DNA from: Botryotinia globosa
Taxonomy: Eukaryota > Ascomycota > Leotiomycetes > Helotiales > Sclerotiniaceae
Reading direction: 5' to 3'
Length of the DNA: 64,000 nt
Assembly (NCBI GenBank): GCA_014898425.1
Contig: RCSZ01000008.1
Coordinates: 2,057,501 to 2,121,500 of the forward strand
The translations under genes and the position numbers were made by a program. Every line of letters begins with the position of its first letter. Position 1 is the first letter of the stretch. Below are positions 22,820-34,797 of the stretch, one piece after another. The notes beneath the pieces are model-generated. The model ran no database searches. It worked only from the letters and a program-made list of their open reading frames with translations, and had not been told where the DNA came from.

Positions 22820-23523
22820 TTACAAGATGTAAGCAGCAACACCGAGGAGACCAGCGAGGCTGACACCAGAGAGTGCCATGGCGCGGTTTCCGTTGTTGGC
22901 GATAATGATTGGGGTGGTGGTGGAAGCAGATGGGCTGGATCCGGCTGCTGGGGCAGAGGTGGTACCGACGGATCCCTTGCTGGAGGTCGCGCCGTTTGCT
23001 GCTGGAGTAGTGTTGTTACCCCAGGCAGTGGCAGAGCTGATGGCCGCAGAGCTAGCTGGAGCAGTTGGGGCAGCAGTGCTAGAAGATGTTAGAATGGTGA
23101 AGATTTCATTTTCGGTGTAATGGGACTACATACCAGGTGTTGCAGATGACGGAAGAGGTGGTGTAAACTGGCTTGGAGATTGTACATGGGCAGTTGGTGA
23201 TGGTGACGGTCTCACTCTGTGAAGCGCATTAGTATTTTGTGGTGTGGTAACTCTGCCTTGAAAGGTAGAAATGGGAGAGCGCGTGGCTTGATTCGTGTGA
23301 ATTGGCCGCGCACAACTACCACGTATTCATGTTTCGGACGGGGGAAAAGTACCTCGGTGGCAGTGTAAGTTACACCGTTGAAAGAGAAACTGGTTGCAGC
23401 TGGGCAAACGGTGACGAAGGAAGTGACAACGTCAGTAACCCAGACAGCAGCGATGCTGGAGTTTCCGTTGGCAGAGGCGGAGACTGCGAGAGCAGAGATC
23501 ATGGCGACGGTGGAGAATTGCAT
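22820..23523 (-). CDS. GPI-anchor-type Ser/Thr/Ala-rich surface protein
   Basis: Three exons, 23523-23353, 23216-23134 and 23078-22820, give 170 residues. A signal peptide covers about residues 1-18 (MQFSTVAMISALAVSASA). The folded part carries paired motifs FVTVCPAATSFSFNGVTYTA and TVTITNCPCTISKPVYTT with VICNTC, giving about five cysteines. A Ser/Ala/Thr/Pro-rich stalk follows, and the protein ends in a hydrophobic tail, SGVSLAGLLGVAAYIL, at the stop. This is a common layout of small ascomycete cell-wall proteins with an xTVxxCPxxxTxxxxGxTYTAT-like core. Function is unknown; plasma membrane or wall location is inferred. A minisatellite lies 0.4 kb upstream of the start codon. Confidence 0.8.
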
Positions 23524-23949
23524 CTTGAAAGATTTAGATTGATATTATTAACTAATAAGGTGTTGATTGGATTGATTAGGTATTTGGTATTTGAGATTGG
23601 ATTTTGTTTACAAGAAACGAATGTAAGTGACCGAAAGTCGGGGTATTATTGGGATGGAAAAGGTGAAGAAGAGAATGTGAGGTGAGGTGAGGTGTATTTG
23701 GAGTGAATGAGGTAGAGAAGTGAAGAAAGAAGTGAGAGGAGAGAAGAGTAGAGCGGAACAGAGCAGGAGCGAGATTATAATGAGGGATCTTATATCGTGA
23801 AAGTGGATCATGAGCAAGCCAGGGCCATGTAACTTTATAGTACTAGGCTACTACAGACTACACCTGGGCACCTGCAGTCTACAGTAGATCCGATTAGTCT
23901 AGTAATAAGCAAAAGTAAATTTACCCCTGACGCTACTGCAAGACGGAAG

Positions 23950-24300
23950 AACTTCTACCACTTTTACGGTCTATCACTTCTACCACTTCTACGGTCTACC
24001 ACTTCTACGGTCTATCACTTCTACCACTTCTACGGTCTACCACTTCTACGGTCTACCACTTCTACGGTCTACCACTTTTACGGTCTATCACTTCTACCAC
24101 TTCTACGGTCTACCACTTCTACGGTCTACCACTTCTACGGTCTACCACTTCTACGGTCTACCACTTCTACGGTCTACCACTTTTACGGTCTATCACTTCT
24201 ACCACTTCTACAGTCTACCACTTTTACGGTCTACCACTTCTACGGTCTACCACTTCTACGGTCTACCACTTCTACGGTCTACCACTTCTACCACTCCTAC
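23950..24300. repeat. 16-bp minisatellite, unit CCACTTCTACGGTCTA
   Basis: About 350 bp of tandem CCACTTCTACGGTCTA units interleaved with shorter 9-bp units (TCACTTCTA). Most differences between copies are C/T changes (CTTCTA or CTTTTA; TACCAC or TATCAC). The array decays at the right into CCACTCCTACCACTCCT. Confidence 0.95.
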
Positions 24301-25063
24301 CACTCCTCCCACTCTACTCCTAACCATGACAACTTCTACCGCTAACGAATACAGATAAACTATACAACGACTACCACACGTGACACGACTAACGATAAGC
24401 CAGTTCAATATCAACTCATCTCCACCCGCCAAGAAATCAATATTCCAAAGTTTAATTATTAAAGTGGATCGAAACCAAGACTCAATTCTGTTTGCCCTCT
24501 CAGTCTCATCTCATCTTCATTATTACGAGGTATCTACTCCGTAGGTACTATCTATGTATCCCGTTCGTATCCGAAATCCAATCACAATACAGTATACTTA
24601 CAGAGAGAGTATTACTCCGTACTTGGCCAACCCAATTCTCTTGCTTCTTTTAATTTAATACCCAGCTCCAGCCCCAGCTCCAGCCCCAGCTCCAGCTATC
24701 TCCTATCTCCTATCTCACACGTGACACGACAACACTACACCAAAACAAACTATGGTGAGCCATACCATCACAACCGCAACAACGAGCTTCTCCCGCATTG
24801 CATTAACCTTGCATTCACATTAATATCACTTATTACCTTTTCCCCACCAATGACTTTTCATAACCGTTACATCACAAAACGCCAACACTTCTTCCCATTC
24901 TCACTTCTAATTATCGTCCAGAAATTGCATTGTATTCATTGCAATTAGACATGGGAATCTCTCTTCCAAAATCTTCCGAGACACAAATGATAGAATATCT
25001 TTCCCGGTTGAAAATCGTCCCATGTATCATTTGTTGTACCTGCATACGACAATCATCTCTTGC

Positions 25064-25131
25064 TGGGAAGATTCTCTTACTGGGAAGATTCTCTTACTGG
25101 GAAGATTCTCTTACTGGGAAGATTCTCATTC
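25064..25131. repeat. Four copies of a 17-bp tandem repeat, TGGGAAGATTCTCTTAC
   Basis: Unit starts are at 25064, 25081, 25098 and 25115; the fourth copy ends TCTCATTC. No coding role is apparent. Confidence 0.95.
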
Positions 25132-26514
25132 AAAGTGTGCCAGAGAAGGATCCATGATGTTCAAGTGACATGGCAATTCACACAATTGCAAAGAGATTTC
25201 GGAGGGTACAAACCGAAGTTAATCATTCCTCATTTGCTTTATTCCTTGCTGATGCAACTAATCATTCCATCTTCCGACGGGTACTTGATTTTTTGAGATG
25301 CTCGTCTTGGTATCCCGTTTCAGCCGCCGACCCGAGAAGAGATGCCATATTATGTTCAGGATGAAGGTTTTGCCACTGCAGCGTTGTACCAGATCGACGC
25401 GTTGAGAGCAAGGGGTATTTCGGCGTTTGCGGAAGAGAAGGTCCAGATCTTTCAATGTTTTTTCTGCACCTTGTCTGATTGATTGAATAGAAGCACATCT
25501 AGAGCAAGTGCTTTCCCGATTGTTATGCTGAGGTGTCTATTTTATATGCAGGTACATATAATACGACTGGCTCGTTCAGATGTTGAAATATGTTTGTCTG
25601 CTTATGCTTGAGATTATTGACATCATTTGCACCCTTTTCTTTTTACGAATGATTGGTCTGATTGATTTATCAATCTCCTCTTCCAATCATCCAATCTCCG
25701 TTTGATGCACAACACATCCCGTTTGTTATTCTCAACCTTCTGTGCTATGATGGGTTGTTGAGGAAGCAGAGGATCTACGAACAATATGCAACCAAGTCGG
25801 GAAATCAAAACTATCGAATCATATCACAATTTTACGAATGACTCAATCTTTGTGGAAATGAAATCGAACTATATCTTTGAAGGTCTCTTCAGTTATCCTG
25901 TCTGTACAGATTTACACGGCATCTCGCAACAGGATAGTAAAGCAAAGCAAAACACAGGTAAGACAATATAGCAACAAATGGCTTCATTGTTGATTCCTCT
26001 ATCGACCTAGCTGTTCTTTTCGATTAGACTCTGCTTCGGCCTCCTCGTCGTCACTATCGATACATGTGTCCAATAGTAGTCTACTTTGACTAATTTCTTT
26101 TCACAATACTCTATTACTAACATATGATTTTCAGTCATCATTCAACATGATCTAAACTCTCCACCTGCTCCCTACTACCTTCCACCCACACTTTCGATTC
26201 ATCCATTCAGTATATATATGAAAGCCAATCACCATTGCAGCGAGACAAAATTATTCTGCCATGAATCACGTGGACGGTGACAGTTCGTCAAGTTTCGTTT
26301 TGTTGCACGTCTGAAAAATTGTTCGGTCTTCACTCTTCCATCCTTCCTTTTTCAAGCCAAAATTTTAAGAATTGCATCGACTGGGAATAACGATGGCTTT
26401 GGAGGTTATTTCCGGCGTGGTGTTTGATTTTTTGATTTTGGGAGGAAGTTGTGGTTGACCAATCAATTGTCACGATTGGTGATTCTCGAGAAAACTTAGA
26501 AAAGTACCTAGGTA

Positions 26515-26539
26515 GGTAGGTAGGTAGGTAGGTAGGTAG
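26515..26539. repeat. Palindrome TACCTAGGTA running into (GGTA)n
   Basis: A perfect TACCTAGGTA (26515-26524) leads directly into GGTA tetramers. This is one of five such palindromes in the window. Confidence 0.9.
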
Positions 26540-26702
26540 TTGGCTTGGTGTACAGATTGTGAATTGATTTGATTTGAGCTGCTAGCTAGTTGATTCACAA
26601 CTTCATTTGATGGTTTGTTTTTTTCAGTAATTTCCGGTTCTGCTGGATCAGAACTGTTTTTCTTTTTCGAATAATACACAACCTAAATCGGTAACCTTGG
26701 AG

Positions 26703-28446
26703 CTACAAAAGAACATAGTCCACAATCAACTCATCTCTCCCTCCCCTCTCTCGTACAAATCGCAGTAGCTCTCGGATCCCTTCCGAGTTCGTCTCCTCTC
26801 CGTCTCCGTTTCCGTATGCATCGGTAAATTGCGCGTGCGTGGGGAAGGAGGCGTGGAGGATTGTGAGATTTAGTTTTTCGGACTCCGCGGGGGTTTTTGA
26901 TGTTGATGTTGTGGAGCTGGGTTTCATGGCATCGGGGTCGTTTGGAGTGGTGGTGGTGGTGGTGGTGGTGAGGGTTTGGATGGGGGGTTTTTTGGCTGCT
27001 GCTTCTTCTTTACTTTCATCCTCCGTAGGTACATCATCAACTTCGTTAACGGAGTTCCTACCATCCCCATCCGCATCTCCAGAAGTCGATGGATGGAGGA
27101 GACGAGCTGTGCTTGCAGAGCCAATGATAGGACACATACGGCTGGTTCTTTCGATATATTCGGCGGGTATGAGAGGCTCGGGAGTCCAGTGGATGTAGAG
27201 GGTGGTGGGACTGCATTCTTTGGGTTTGGGGAGGTGGGAGAGAGTGGCGAGGGGGGTTCTTGATTGTGCGTCATTTCCAGCTACCTCGTGGTTCGCGATT
27301 TCTCCATTCTGTTTTGTTTGTTGACTTGCCCCCATTTCCTCATTTTCTTGATCCTCTCCCACATGTTCTCTCGCTCGCTGTCCTCCATCTATCTGCTCCC
27401 TTTCATTGGCTAATCTCTCCCTAGACGGCCTTGAGATCCTCGCTTCTCTCATCTCTGCAACTTCAGGTCTTTCCGGCTCTCGATCAACCGGATCCTCATA
27501 AATCTGGAACTCCCACCTCCTCTTCCGATCTTTCTTTTCTCTGAATCCCTTGCTCTTACTTTGACCAAACATCTCTAAAACTCCACAGCGGAGGTTGGAT
27601 ATTCCTTCACGTCTCAATGCGCTCCCTAGGCCTACGTCTCCTACTCCACTCCCTCGATTTCCTAGTGGGGCATGAGGAAGAGTATCTCCCCCAATCCTCC
27701 CATGAAAATCACCAACATCATCAATCTCACTGCCTACAATCCCATCGCCCATCGATCCTTCTCCCCCATCCCCAATCTCTATCTCATCTCCCCCGTTAGC
27801 TAGACCCATCAAAAATCAGAAACTCCAACATACCTTCCATCCACTCAACATGTTTCGGCGCCTCATCTCTTTGCGACAAAAGAATCTTTTTGATGGAAAT
27901 CATCACCCGCGCTAACAAATAATCATAACTAGCATCGACCAGTTCCTCGGGACTAAAAGTTATAGATCCGCAATCGAGGAGTGGAGTTGAAGATTTGTGG
28001 GAGGTGAATGCGAGGAGCGGGATGGTGAGGGAGAGCGAGAGAGCGGGATGGTGGGGGGTTGGAGAGCTTGGTGGAGGTTCGGTGGATGGCGCAGCTGGGG
28101 GGGTGGGTTTGTTTGGTTGGTTTGTGGTTGGGTGTGATGCTGATTCTGGTCTTGATTTTGGTGTTGATTCGATTTCTAGAGATGTGAGGGAAAGCGAAGG
28201 AGGAAGGAGAGGAGGGGAGGGAGGAGAGGAGGGAGGAGAGGAGGGAGAATCACCAGGGTGGGAACGAGAGCTTGCGTGCAGAGAGGAAGAAGGGGATGAT
28301 GGAGAGATGGATGATGATGATGATGATGATGGTAATGGTGATGGGGAATTGGATGGAGAAGGACTGAGGATCTTGGGGAGAGACACTGATTCGATGGTTT
28401 GCTCCTTGGGATTAGTGAGATCAGTGGGGTCGTTGGGCTTGGACAT
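26703..28446 (-). CDS. Ser/Pro/Thr-rich fungal protein of unknown function
   Basis: I do not recognise a named family. Exons 28446-27834 and 27778-26703 give 562 residues. The first 115 residues are a low-complexity Ser/Pro region. An ordered segment follows (about 140-205) with SLTIPLLAFTSHKSSTPLLD and a helix-rich stretch to KKILLSQRDEAPKHVEWME. After the intron come charged Arg/Glu-rich stretches (RREWE-like, PERPEVAEMREARISRPS), a second ordered block around YIHWTPEPLIPAEYIERTSR and a Thr run, ending RGGRDELIVDYVLL. The intron donor is GTATGT, and two acceptors keep the frame: ATAG (chosen, 15 nt after a GCTAAC branch site) and an earlier CTAG. The whole C-terminal half is one open frame, and both ends look conserved rather than random. 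Confidence 0.65.
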
Positions 28447-30631
28447 CGTGGATGGAAATGATGTGAATAGACTGAAGATGTGAGTGAGAGTGCAGGTGGA
28501 TTCAGATGATGATTTTAGGAACGTTGTGGTATGAGGAGAAAAAGAGCGATTTATGGGAGGAGAGTCAAAGAGGTGAGTAAGAGAGGAAGAGACTACCTAG
28601 TAAGTACTTATATAATGAATTGGTGTCATGATATGATACAAACGATGAGATATGGGCAGATGAAGAGAAAGAGAAAAAAAAAAGGGGGTTTACAGATAGA
28701 ATGATGGAAGGATCATGGGGTCGATGGAAACATCAGAAATATCCGAAATATCATTTTGATTTGTGAGGAGGTCATGAGGTCGTGGGCCTGCCGTGGGATC
28801 TTGACCTTAGGGTTGTCGTTGAGGTTGAGTTTGGAGGGGAGTTGAAAGGGAGTTGAAACTTGGAAGGTCGGTTGTGAGGTATTTATTTTCTATCTCTATC
28901 TCTATCTCTATTCCTTTCTTATTTGTTATTTGTTATTTGTTATTTGTTATTTCTTATACGAGGTTCCTGATTTTTGTATATCATTATATGCATTTTGAAA
29001 CTTGGATTATGATTCTCCTTGGGGATTTCATTCGGAATCTCAATTTCATGAATAGATTGTTGTGGGTTTCTTGGGTTTCTTGGGTTTCTTTGTATTTTAT
29101 TTTCTTGTATTGTATTGTATTGTGTATGTATATGGTGTTGTATTTATAATCTTTTTTCATCAGTTGTGATTCATGGTTTGAGAAAGAATCTTGATGTGTG
29201 TTTTGGGTTTATTCGATTTGGGTTCTTTCATTTAGAGTATACGGATTGCTTTAACTACTTTCTTCTTTTGGGGGAGAAGTGGAGAGTCGGGGTTGAGGGT
29301 ATGGGATGGGTGGATGGATGGGTGGATGGATGGATGGATGGATGGATGGAGATCTAGTCTAGGAGTTTTGAAACTTGGGTACGGAGGGCTTCTTGAGGAT
29401 GGTTAGTGATGGGTTTGATGGATTTTCTTCATGAGTGTTTCTCTAAAATTTCATGATGGAAAATTGGTATGGTGTTTATGGGTATATGTGTATGAGTATG
29501 CAAAATCTCAAAATTCTGAGTGAGGTGAGGGATACTGGAAGTCTTTAGTATCTACAAAAGGAAGATTGGAAATTTGTTACCGCTGACTAACTGGATATCG
29601 AATATTACGGCATTCTGTTGATGGGTTTGGGCACTCAACATCTCGTTTTGTGTGGTTATGTGTGGTTATGTGTCTATGCTATTCTGCTATTCGTGCATGC
29701 TTGTCTGGAATCTCGAGAGCTGCTTGGAAAGTTGGCTGGTGAACGGTGCATGTGGTGGATGTGGTAGATTCGAGAATACTTTCTACAAGAGTGTCAAACA
29801 CATACATACATACATACACACGAGCGAGCAAACAAAAAACAAACAAACAAACATGTAAATAAATGTATGTATGTATGTAGGTATGTATGTATATGTCTCA
29901 TAGAAGAGCTTGCTTTACTCTTTCGCTAGATGTAGAAATTCTCTTCTTTCATATTCTTTTCCGAAAATTTAGAAATGAGGGTTTGGAGGTTTGGTGGGAG
30001 AAGGAGAAGGAGAAATAGAGATGTGAAAGAAAGAAAGAAAGATAGATAGAAAGAAAGAAATCTGGGTTTCTCAAGGAAGCTGGTTCGATCTCATGATGGA
30101 TGTGGAAATCTGGTTTGTAATTCTGTCTCATACTTTTTCCATTTCATTTCATTTTGTTTCTTACACCTTCCATCTTTAAAATCAAAATCAAATCAGAATC
30201 AAAATGTGAAAGAAAGAAGAAAGAAAAATCATGTTTGTGGAGAATCATTGTATGATAGATATACAGGAGAACGTGTTTCGCATTCTGCACCGCACGGAAG
30301 CGAGAACAAAGGGGCGAGGGAAATAAAAAGTTTGACATCCTCTATCCTTTTTAAATAAGGAGTCACAAGTCTTGCTTGAAGTTTCCTACATTGCATTTCT
30401 GCTTTTGTGCCATCAATCAATCAATCATACTCATTAATTCATTCACGATCGGAAAATTCTTTCCGCTCCTCGATACACATTTCCTACCAGAAACCGAAAC
30501 TACGTTTCTCTCTCATACTGGATAAGTAGAATTGGTTTGATGAGATTCATTGAAATAGAGATTGCGCACCTCAAGGACGGCAAAAACACGCAATTGAGAA
30601 TTCAATACCGTCACAGGGGCCAGAAGCGGAG
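28447..30631. other. 2.2-kb divergent intergenic region with simple repeats
   Basis: It separates the Ser/Pro-rich gene (minus) from the 796-residue gene (plus), so it contains both promoters. Short arrays are frequent: TCTCTA (28888-28912), TTATTTG (28918-28950), TTGGGTTTC (29063-29090), GGAT (29310-29351) and ACAT/ATGT (about 29800-29895). No gene is supported. Confidence 0.45.
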
Positions 30632-33309
30632 ATGCGTTTTTGTTTTTGGGGGAACCGCGTTTCGTGCTGTCGATCACGGAAATTGGGTTGCACGGAGGGG
30701 AAATTGAAGAAGGGGGCGAGAATTCAATCGTGGGTTGAGAGATTTGGAATTGGAAAGGAGCGGTTTCGAGGGGGAGAAAGGTCGATGGAGGGTGGGAGGT
30801 GGAGGGGGGGGTTTGGTGGTAGGAGAGGATGTCGATTTCGAACTCGTTTTTCGTCTCGCTTTGGAGTCCGATTGCGAAATCTCAAATCGCCAACTCGTAG
30901 GTCTGCGAGTCGATGGTCTTTGGAAAAGTTTAAAGCGGATTGGAAGACTAGACGTCCTTTCAAATTGAATCTCAATCTTAAAGTTGAGTGTCGAAAACGA
31001 AAACTAAAACGAAAACTAAAACTAGAACGAAGACACAAGTTGGTTATTTCTGCGCCGATTATCAATACGTCTCACCCTGGACACATTGATGAGGTAGAGG
31101 TATGTAATCTCGATCTTGATTTCCATCTGAATGTTTCGTTAACAGTGTGATAGACACCATCCACTCGGTTGAATCAGCAAGTCATCCCCGGATACCAGTA
31201 TCCCTTTTCTCTCGCGCCGGAATCATTCCCAGAGGTTTTCTACAGACTTCATCGTACGGAGAATTGGATGGATATCCAGTCATTCCCTGCCACTCATTCC
31301 TTTCCCTCTCAATGCTACAATCCACCCGAACACGGCTGGTCTGCGAAAGATACACAGACACCGCTTCCCAGCTCTCCGAGAGAAATCCTCGCGCTGGTAC
31401 GAAACCATTTCTCGGAGAAAAGCGCGTATGCATCTACACCCTCGCATTCCATCTTTGTCCCGGGGGTATGGAGAGCGGGAAGGAGTTCGAAGGTTAGTTT
31501 GTGGGATAATGCAGAGGATGCGCGGGAGGAGGGGAGGAGGATTGGGGGAGTGGAAATTTTTGAGGTGGGTGCGGTGGTGTTGAGGGAGGGGGGGAGTGTG
31601 GTGTTTTGTTTGGAGGAGTTGTTGGGGAGGTGTAGCGCGTTGTGTTGGGTTACGAGGGGGAGGTATGGGAGGGTGGGTTCGGGGGGGAAGGGGAGGAAGA
31701 ATTGGAGCATGTGGGGGAGGGGAAGGGGAGGGAAGAGAGAGGGAGAGGGGTTGAGGGGGAAGGCGTATTTGGTTGTAGGGGTTATTCCTGGTGAGCTGCT
31801 TTTGAATTGTTTCTTTTTGCATCTGTGCGTGCGTGCATGCGTGTCTTTTTTGGGAATGCAAGATGGAAATGGAGTCGGAGAGAGCGGAATCAGCTGAGAT
31901 CTCAAATGATGTGATTTATCAACTCCTCTCTCAATTCTGGCTTTCAGATGAAAAACCATCGATGATATGGATGATGCAGAGGAAATACTAACTTTACAGG
32001 TACTCATAATCTTCCGCATCCATCTCCCATTATTCCCCCACCAAATACAACAAACACAAACACCGACCACGCATTTGATAGTCAAAATGAGCAAGAAAAC
32101 GTTGCGAAAGAGGGAATGGCAAGAGTTTCTTCGTACTCTAGCATCTCTACGTATGGCCGAAAAAGCTCTGGTACTGTTGGAGAGTTTGATTTTGATTTTG
32201 GGCTGCAGCGGGCACGAGACCAAGAACAGATTCGGGCCCCCTCTCTTTCTCAGATACCACGTCCATTCTCCCACATCAAACATCCAAGTCTCCGCGAAAG
32301 AAAATACAATCCTGGGGTCTTCAAGTGGACTCTAGAAAATCCCCACGCGAATGATATACGGGAACACGAAATCGAAAGAGATATAAGGAGACGTGCACAG
32401 GGAATGAAACGCGATAGCGCGTTGAGAAGAATGGAGAAGATCTCGGAGGATATAGGGGATGGCGGATTGGTGGATGAGAGTGTGGGAGTGGAAGAGCGGG
32501 GTATGGATATGGAGGGCGAGAGGGAATGGAGTTGGGGGGAAGATGAGAGGGAAAGGGAGAAAGAGGAGGGGAAGGAGAAAGATTCAAATTCGAAGAGGAG
32601 AATTATATCAACAGCGAGAATTACGAGGAAAGGAACTTTTGGCGAGAAGTTTAGAGAGAAATCGGCAGTTCTTCAGGATGTGGAGAGGGTTTCTTTGCGG
32701 GGTCGATCATGCACGTTGCATGATTTCGATAGGAGTGATTGTGATGACGATGGAAGGGGGAGAGTGGGAAGGACTCGATATATTGATATGGGAACATCGA
32801 TTTGTGATCGCATTCTTGGCGAAGAGTATGATTTGGAGGGTGATTTGAGCGCGGGTGGAAGTATTTCTGCGGTTGCAGCGGGGAAGAAAGCGGGGCTTTG
32901 TGAGGTGTTGAAGACGAACGATGAATGTGATGATGGTGCGCAAGATGCAAGTGGAGATGGTAAATCTAGAGGTATGGGTATGGGAGTATATGGGAAGAAA
33001 TTCAGAAGGGCAGAAAATGATTTTGACTACGACCATAGCAAGGAAAGAGAAAGAGAAGAGGTATCTCTCGATTCGCCTATATCTTCTTTTGCCGGCACGG
33101 TGTATTATGATAAAGATATCGAGGAGGAAGAGGAACTGGAGCACGAGGATACAGATTTCGATATCGAAACCACGGAACGAGAAAAACTCGCCCATCATCA
33201 AATCGCCACAAGGTCTACCACAAATTCCAAGATCCCATTAGAGTATCTGAAATCTAGAAGACCGATCCCCGGAAAGACGATATCGAGAGATACTACTAGA
33301 GATAACTAG
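30632..33309 (+). CDS. Unknown fungal protein, possible DUF7587-like N-half
   Basis: Modelled exons are 30632-31099, 31178-31790 and 32000-33309, giving 796 residues with all phases matching. The first exon is Arg/Lys-rich. The second exon reads like the fungal DUF7587 family as I remember it: QVIPGYQYPFSLAPESFPEV, FYRLHRTENW, a middle part ending HSIFVPGVWRAG and a beta segment VEIFEVGAVVLREGGSVVF with AYLVVGVIP. The third exon is charged and probably disordered, ending YLKSRRPIPGKTISRDTTRDN. Two outcomes are possible at the second intron: the acceptor TTTACAG at 31999 joins the long third exon, while the acceptor CTTTCAG at 31947 would stop the protein early at 31991 and leave 32116-33309 as a separate gene. 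The start codon is the least certain part. Confidence 0.5.
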
Positions 33310-34797
33310 AAATATTCATCTCAAGAACGACCAGCAGAAAAGAACATGGGAATATGAGATGGATGGGGGAGGATAGGTTGATTTACTTTCCGAGGAACGA
33401 GTTGAAGATAACTGATTGGATTGGAATGGTAAATCGAGGGGATATGGATATGGATTTGGATATGGTCTGGAGAGATGTAATCAAGAAGGCAGGTTATAGA
33501 AGTGATAGATATGCAATATCCCGACACTTGGGAATCTGATTTGCTTACTTTGACCTCTAGCATTGATCGCATTTCCTTTCGCACTGACGGAATTCCACAA
33601 TTGGGTAGCATGGCATGTCTTTCCCAATCGAGATGAATATACAGAGCTACATTTACATTTACATCTATATCCATCTTCAACTCTAATCATAGAATCGAAA
33701 TCGAAATCGAAATCGAAATCGAAATACTCGAAAATTATAACAAGAATGAAAAAATTTACCCCTTTAAATCCATTCGCACTTTCTCTATGTATCTCTACAG
33801 CGACATCCCGAAAATGCTATCGAATCGAGTGGGTAGATCTATGGGTTTCTATGTGCTAGGTAATTGGTGAGATGGATGGGTTGTGGAAGGTATGGAGGAG
33901 GAAGAGGCGGAGGATTATGGGGGGAAGAGAGAAAAGAGAGGGAAAACAAAAACAAGGAGGATATTCGACAGAGTGGAAGAAAAATTCAAGACCTGAGTAG
34001 ATGAAGAAGAGGATGGTGAATGAGAGTAGACGAAGAAGTTCTAGATGAGGAAGGGATAGTGGAGAGTTCTTGGGAAGGAGAGGGATATAGTAACGATATG
34101 AAGATTAAGAATGATGATGAATAATCAATCAACTCCATATGATTACCTAGGTAGGTAGGTACTTGGAGATTAATAATTCATCAATCCAAATAACTAACTC
34201 ATCTATTCACTCTCTCCCTCTACATCTTCACTTTGATATTTTCTCTCTCTCTCTATCTCTTTTTCAAAGTAATAAATATATACTTCGATATAGTAGCACA
34301 AGTATCGTAATGATAAAAATATCAACGTCAAATAAACCCCATGCACAGAATATCTCATTTACCTCATCTTCATCTCTATTGCGAAGAAAAGAAGAGAAGA
34401 AGAAGTCTTCCGAATAAGATTATGGGAATCAGTATTCCGTGTAGTTGATATATCATTTTGTTTATTCTGTAATTTTTTGTAATAGACTGGTATATTTGCA
34501 GAAGCGCTTGCTTGGTTGAAGGTATATGTACTCGGGTATTCATGTTCATACTTGATGGGATGTACTCTCTTAGGAAGATGCTTGATGACAGATGAGAAAA
34601 CCTAAATCTTATTATATGTAGTGATGGAAAACAGACAGAGAGGAAAGAGGAAGAGAAGTGTGTGGTCTTGATGAGAAGTATTGAGCAGAAAAATCAGACT
34701 ATAAATTAATTGGAAATTCTTTTCTCCGCAAGAATATTTCAAACAATATCTCTCCTCACCATGTCTCCCCTATATCTCCTTCCCCAAATCCTCTACT
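33310..34797. other. Intergenic between convergent genes
   Basis: It holds the 3' ends of the 796-residue gene and the beta-galactosidase gene. A (CGAAAT)n run sits at about 33696-33724 and a TACCTAGGTA palindrome at 34144-34153. No gene is supported. Confidence 0.45.

Larger units (their letters stand above)
23524..26702. other. 3.2-kb gene-free region with a minisatellite
   Basis: The interval contains the promoter of the GPI-type gene, a 16-bp minisatellite (23950-24300), a CCAGCT-type short array (about 24660-24700) and a 17-bp tandem repeat (25064-25131). Short frames present have no recognisable features. Confidence 0.5.

Noticed and set aside
23950..24300. CRISPR-like regular repeat
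   Set aside because: Units abut without unique spacers and the genome is eukaryotic; it is a minisatellite.
31280..32283. Two long minus-strand frames (193 and 322 codons)
   Set aside because: They mirror the G-rich plus-strand exon of the 796-residue gene; composition is Pro/His/Leu-rich as expected of a shadow frame.
32116..33309. Stand-alone gene starting at the internal ATG
   Set aside because: The same frame is open upstream to 32000 and joins the preceding exon in phase, so one longer gene is preferred; it stays as the alternative model.
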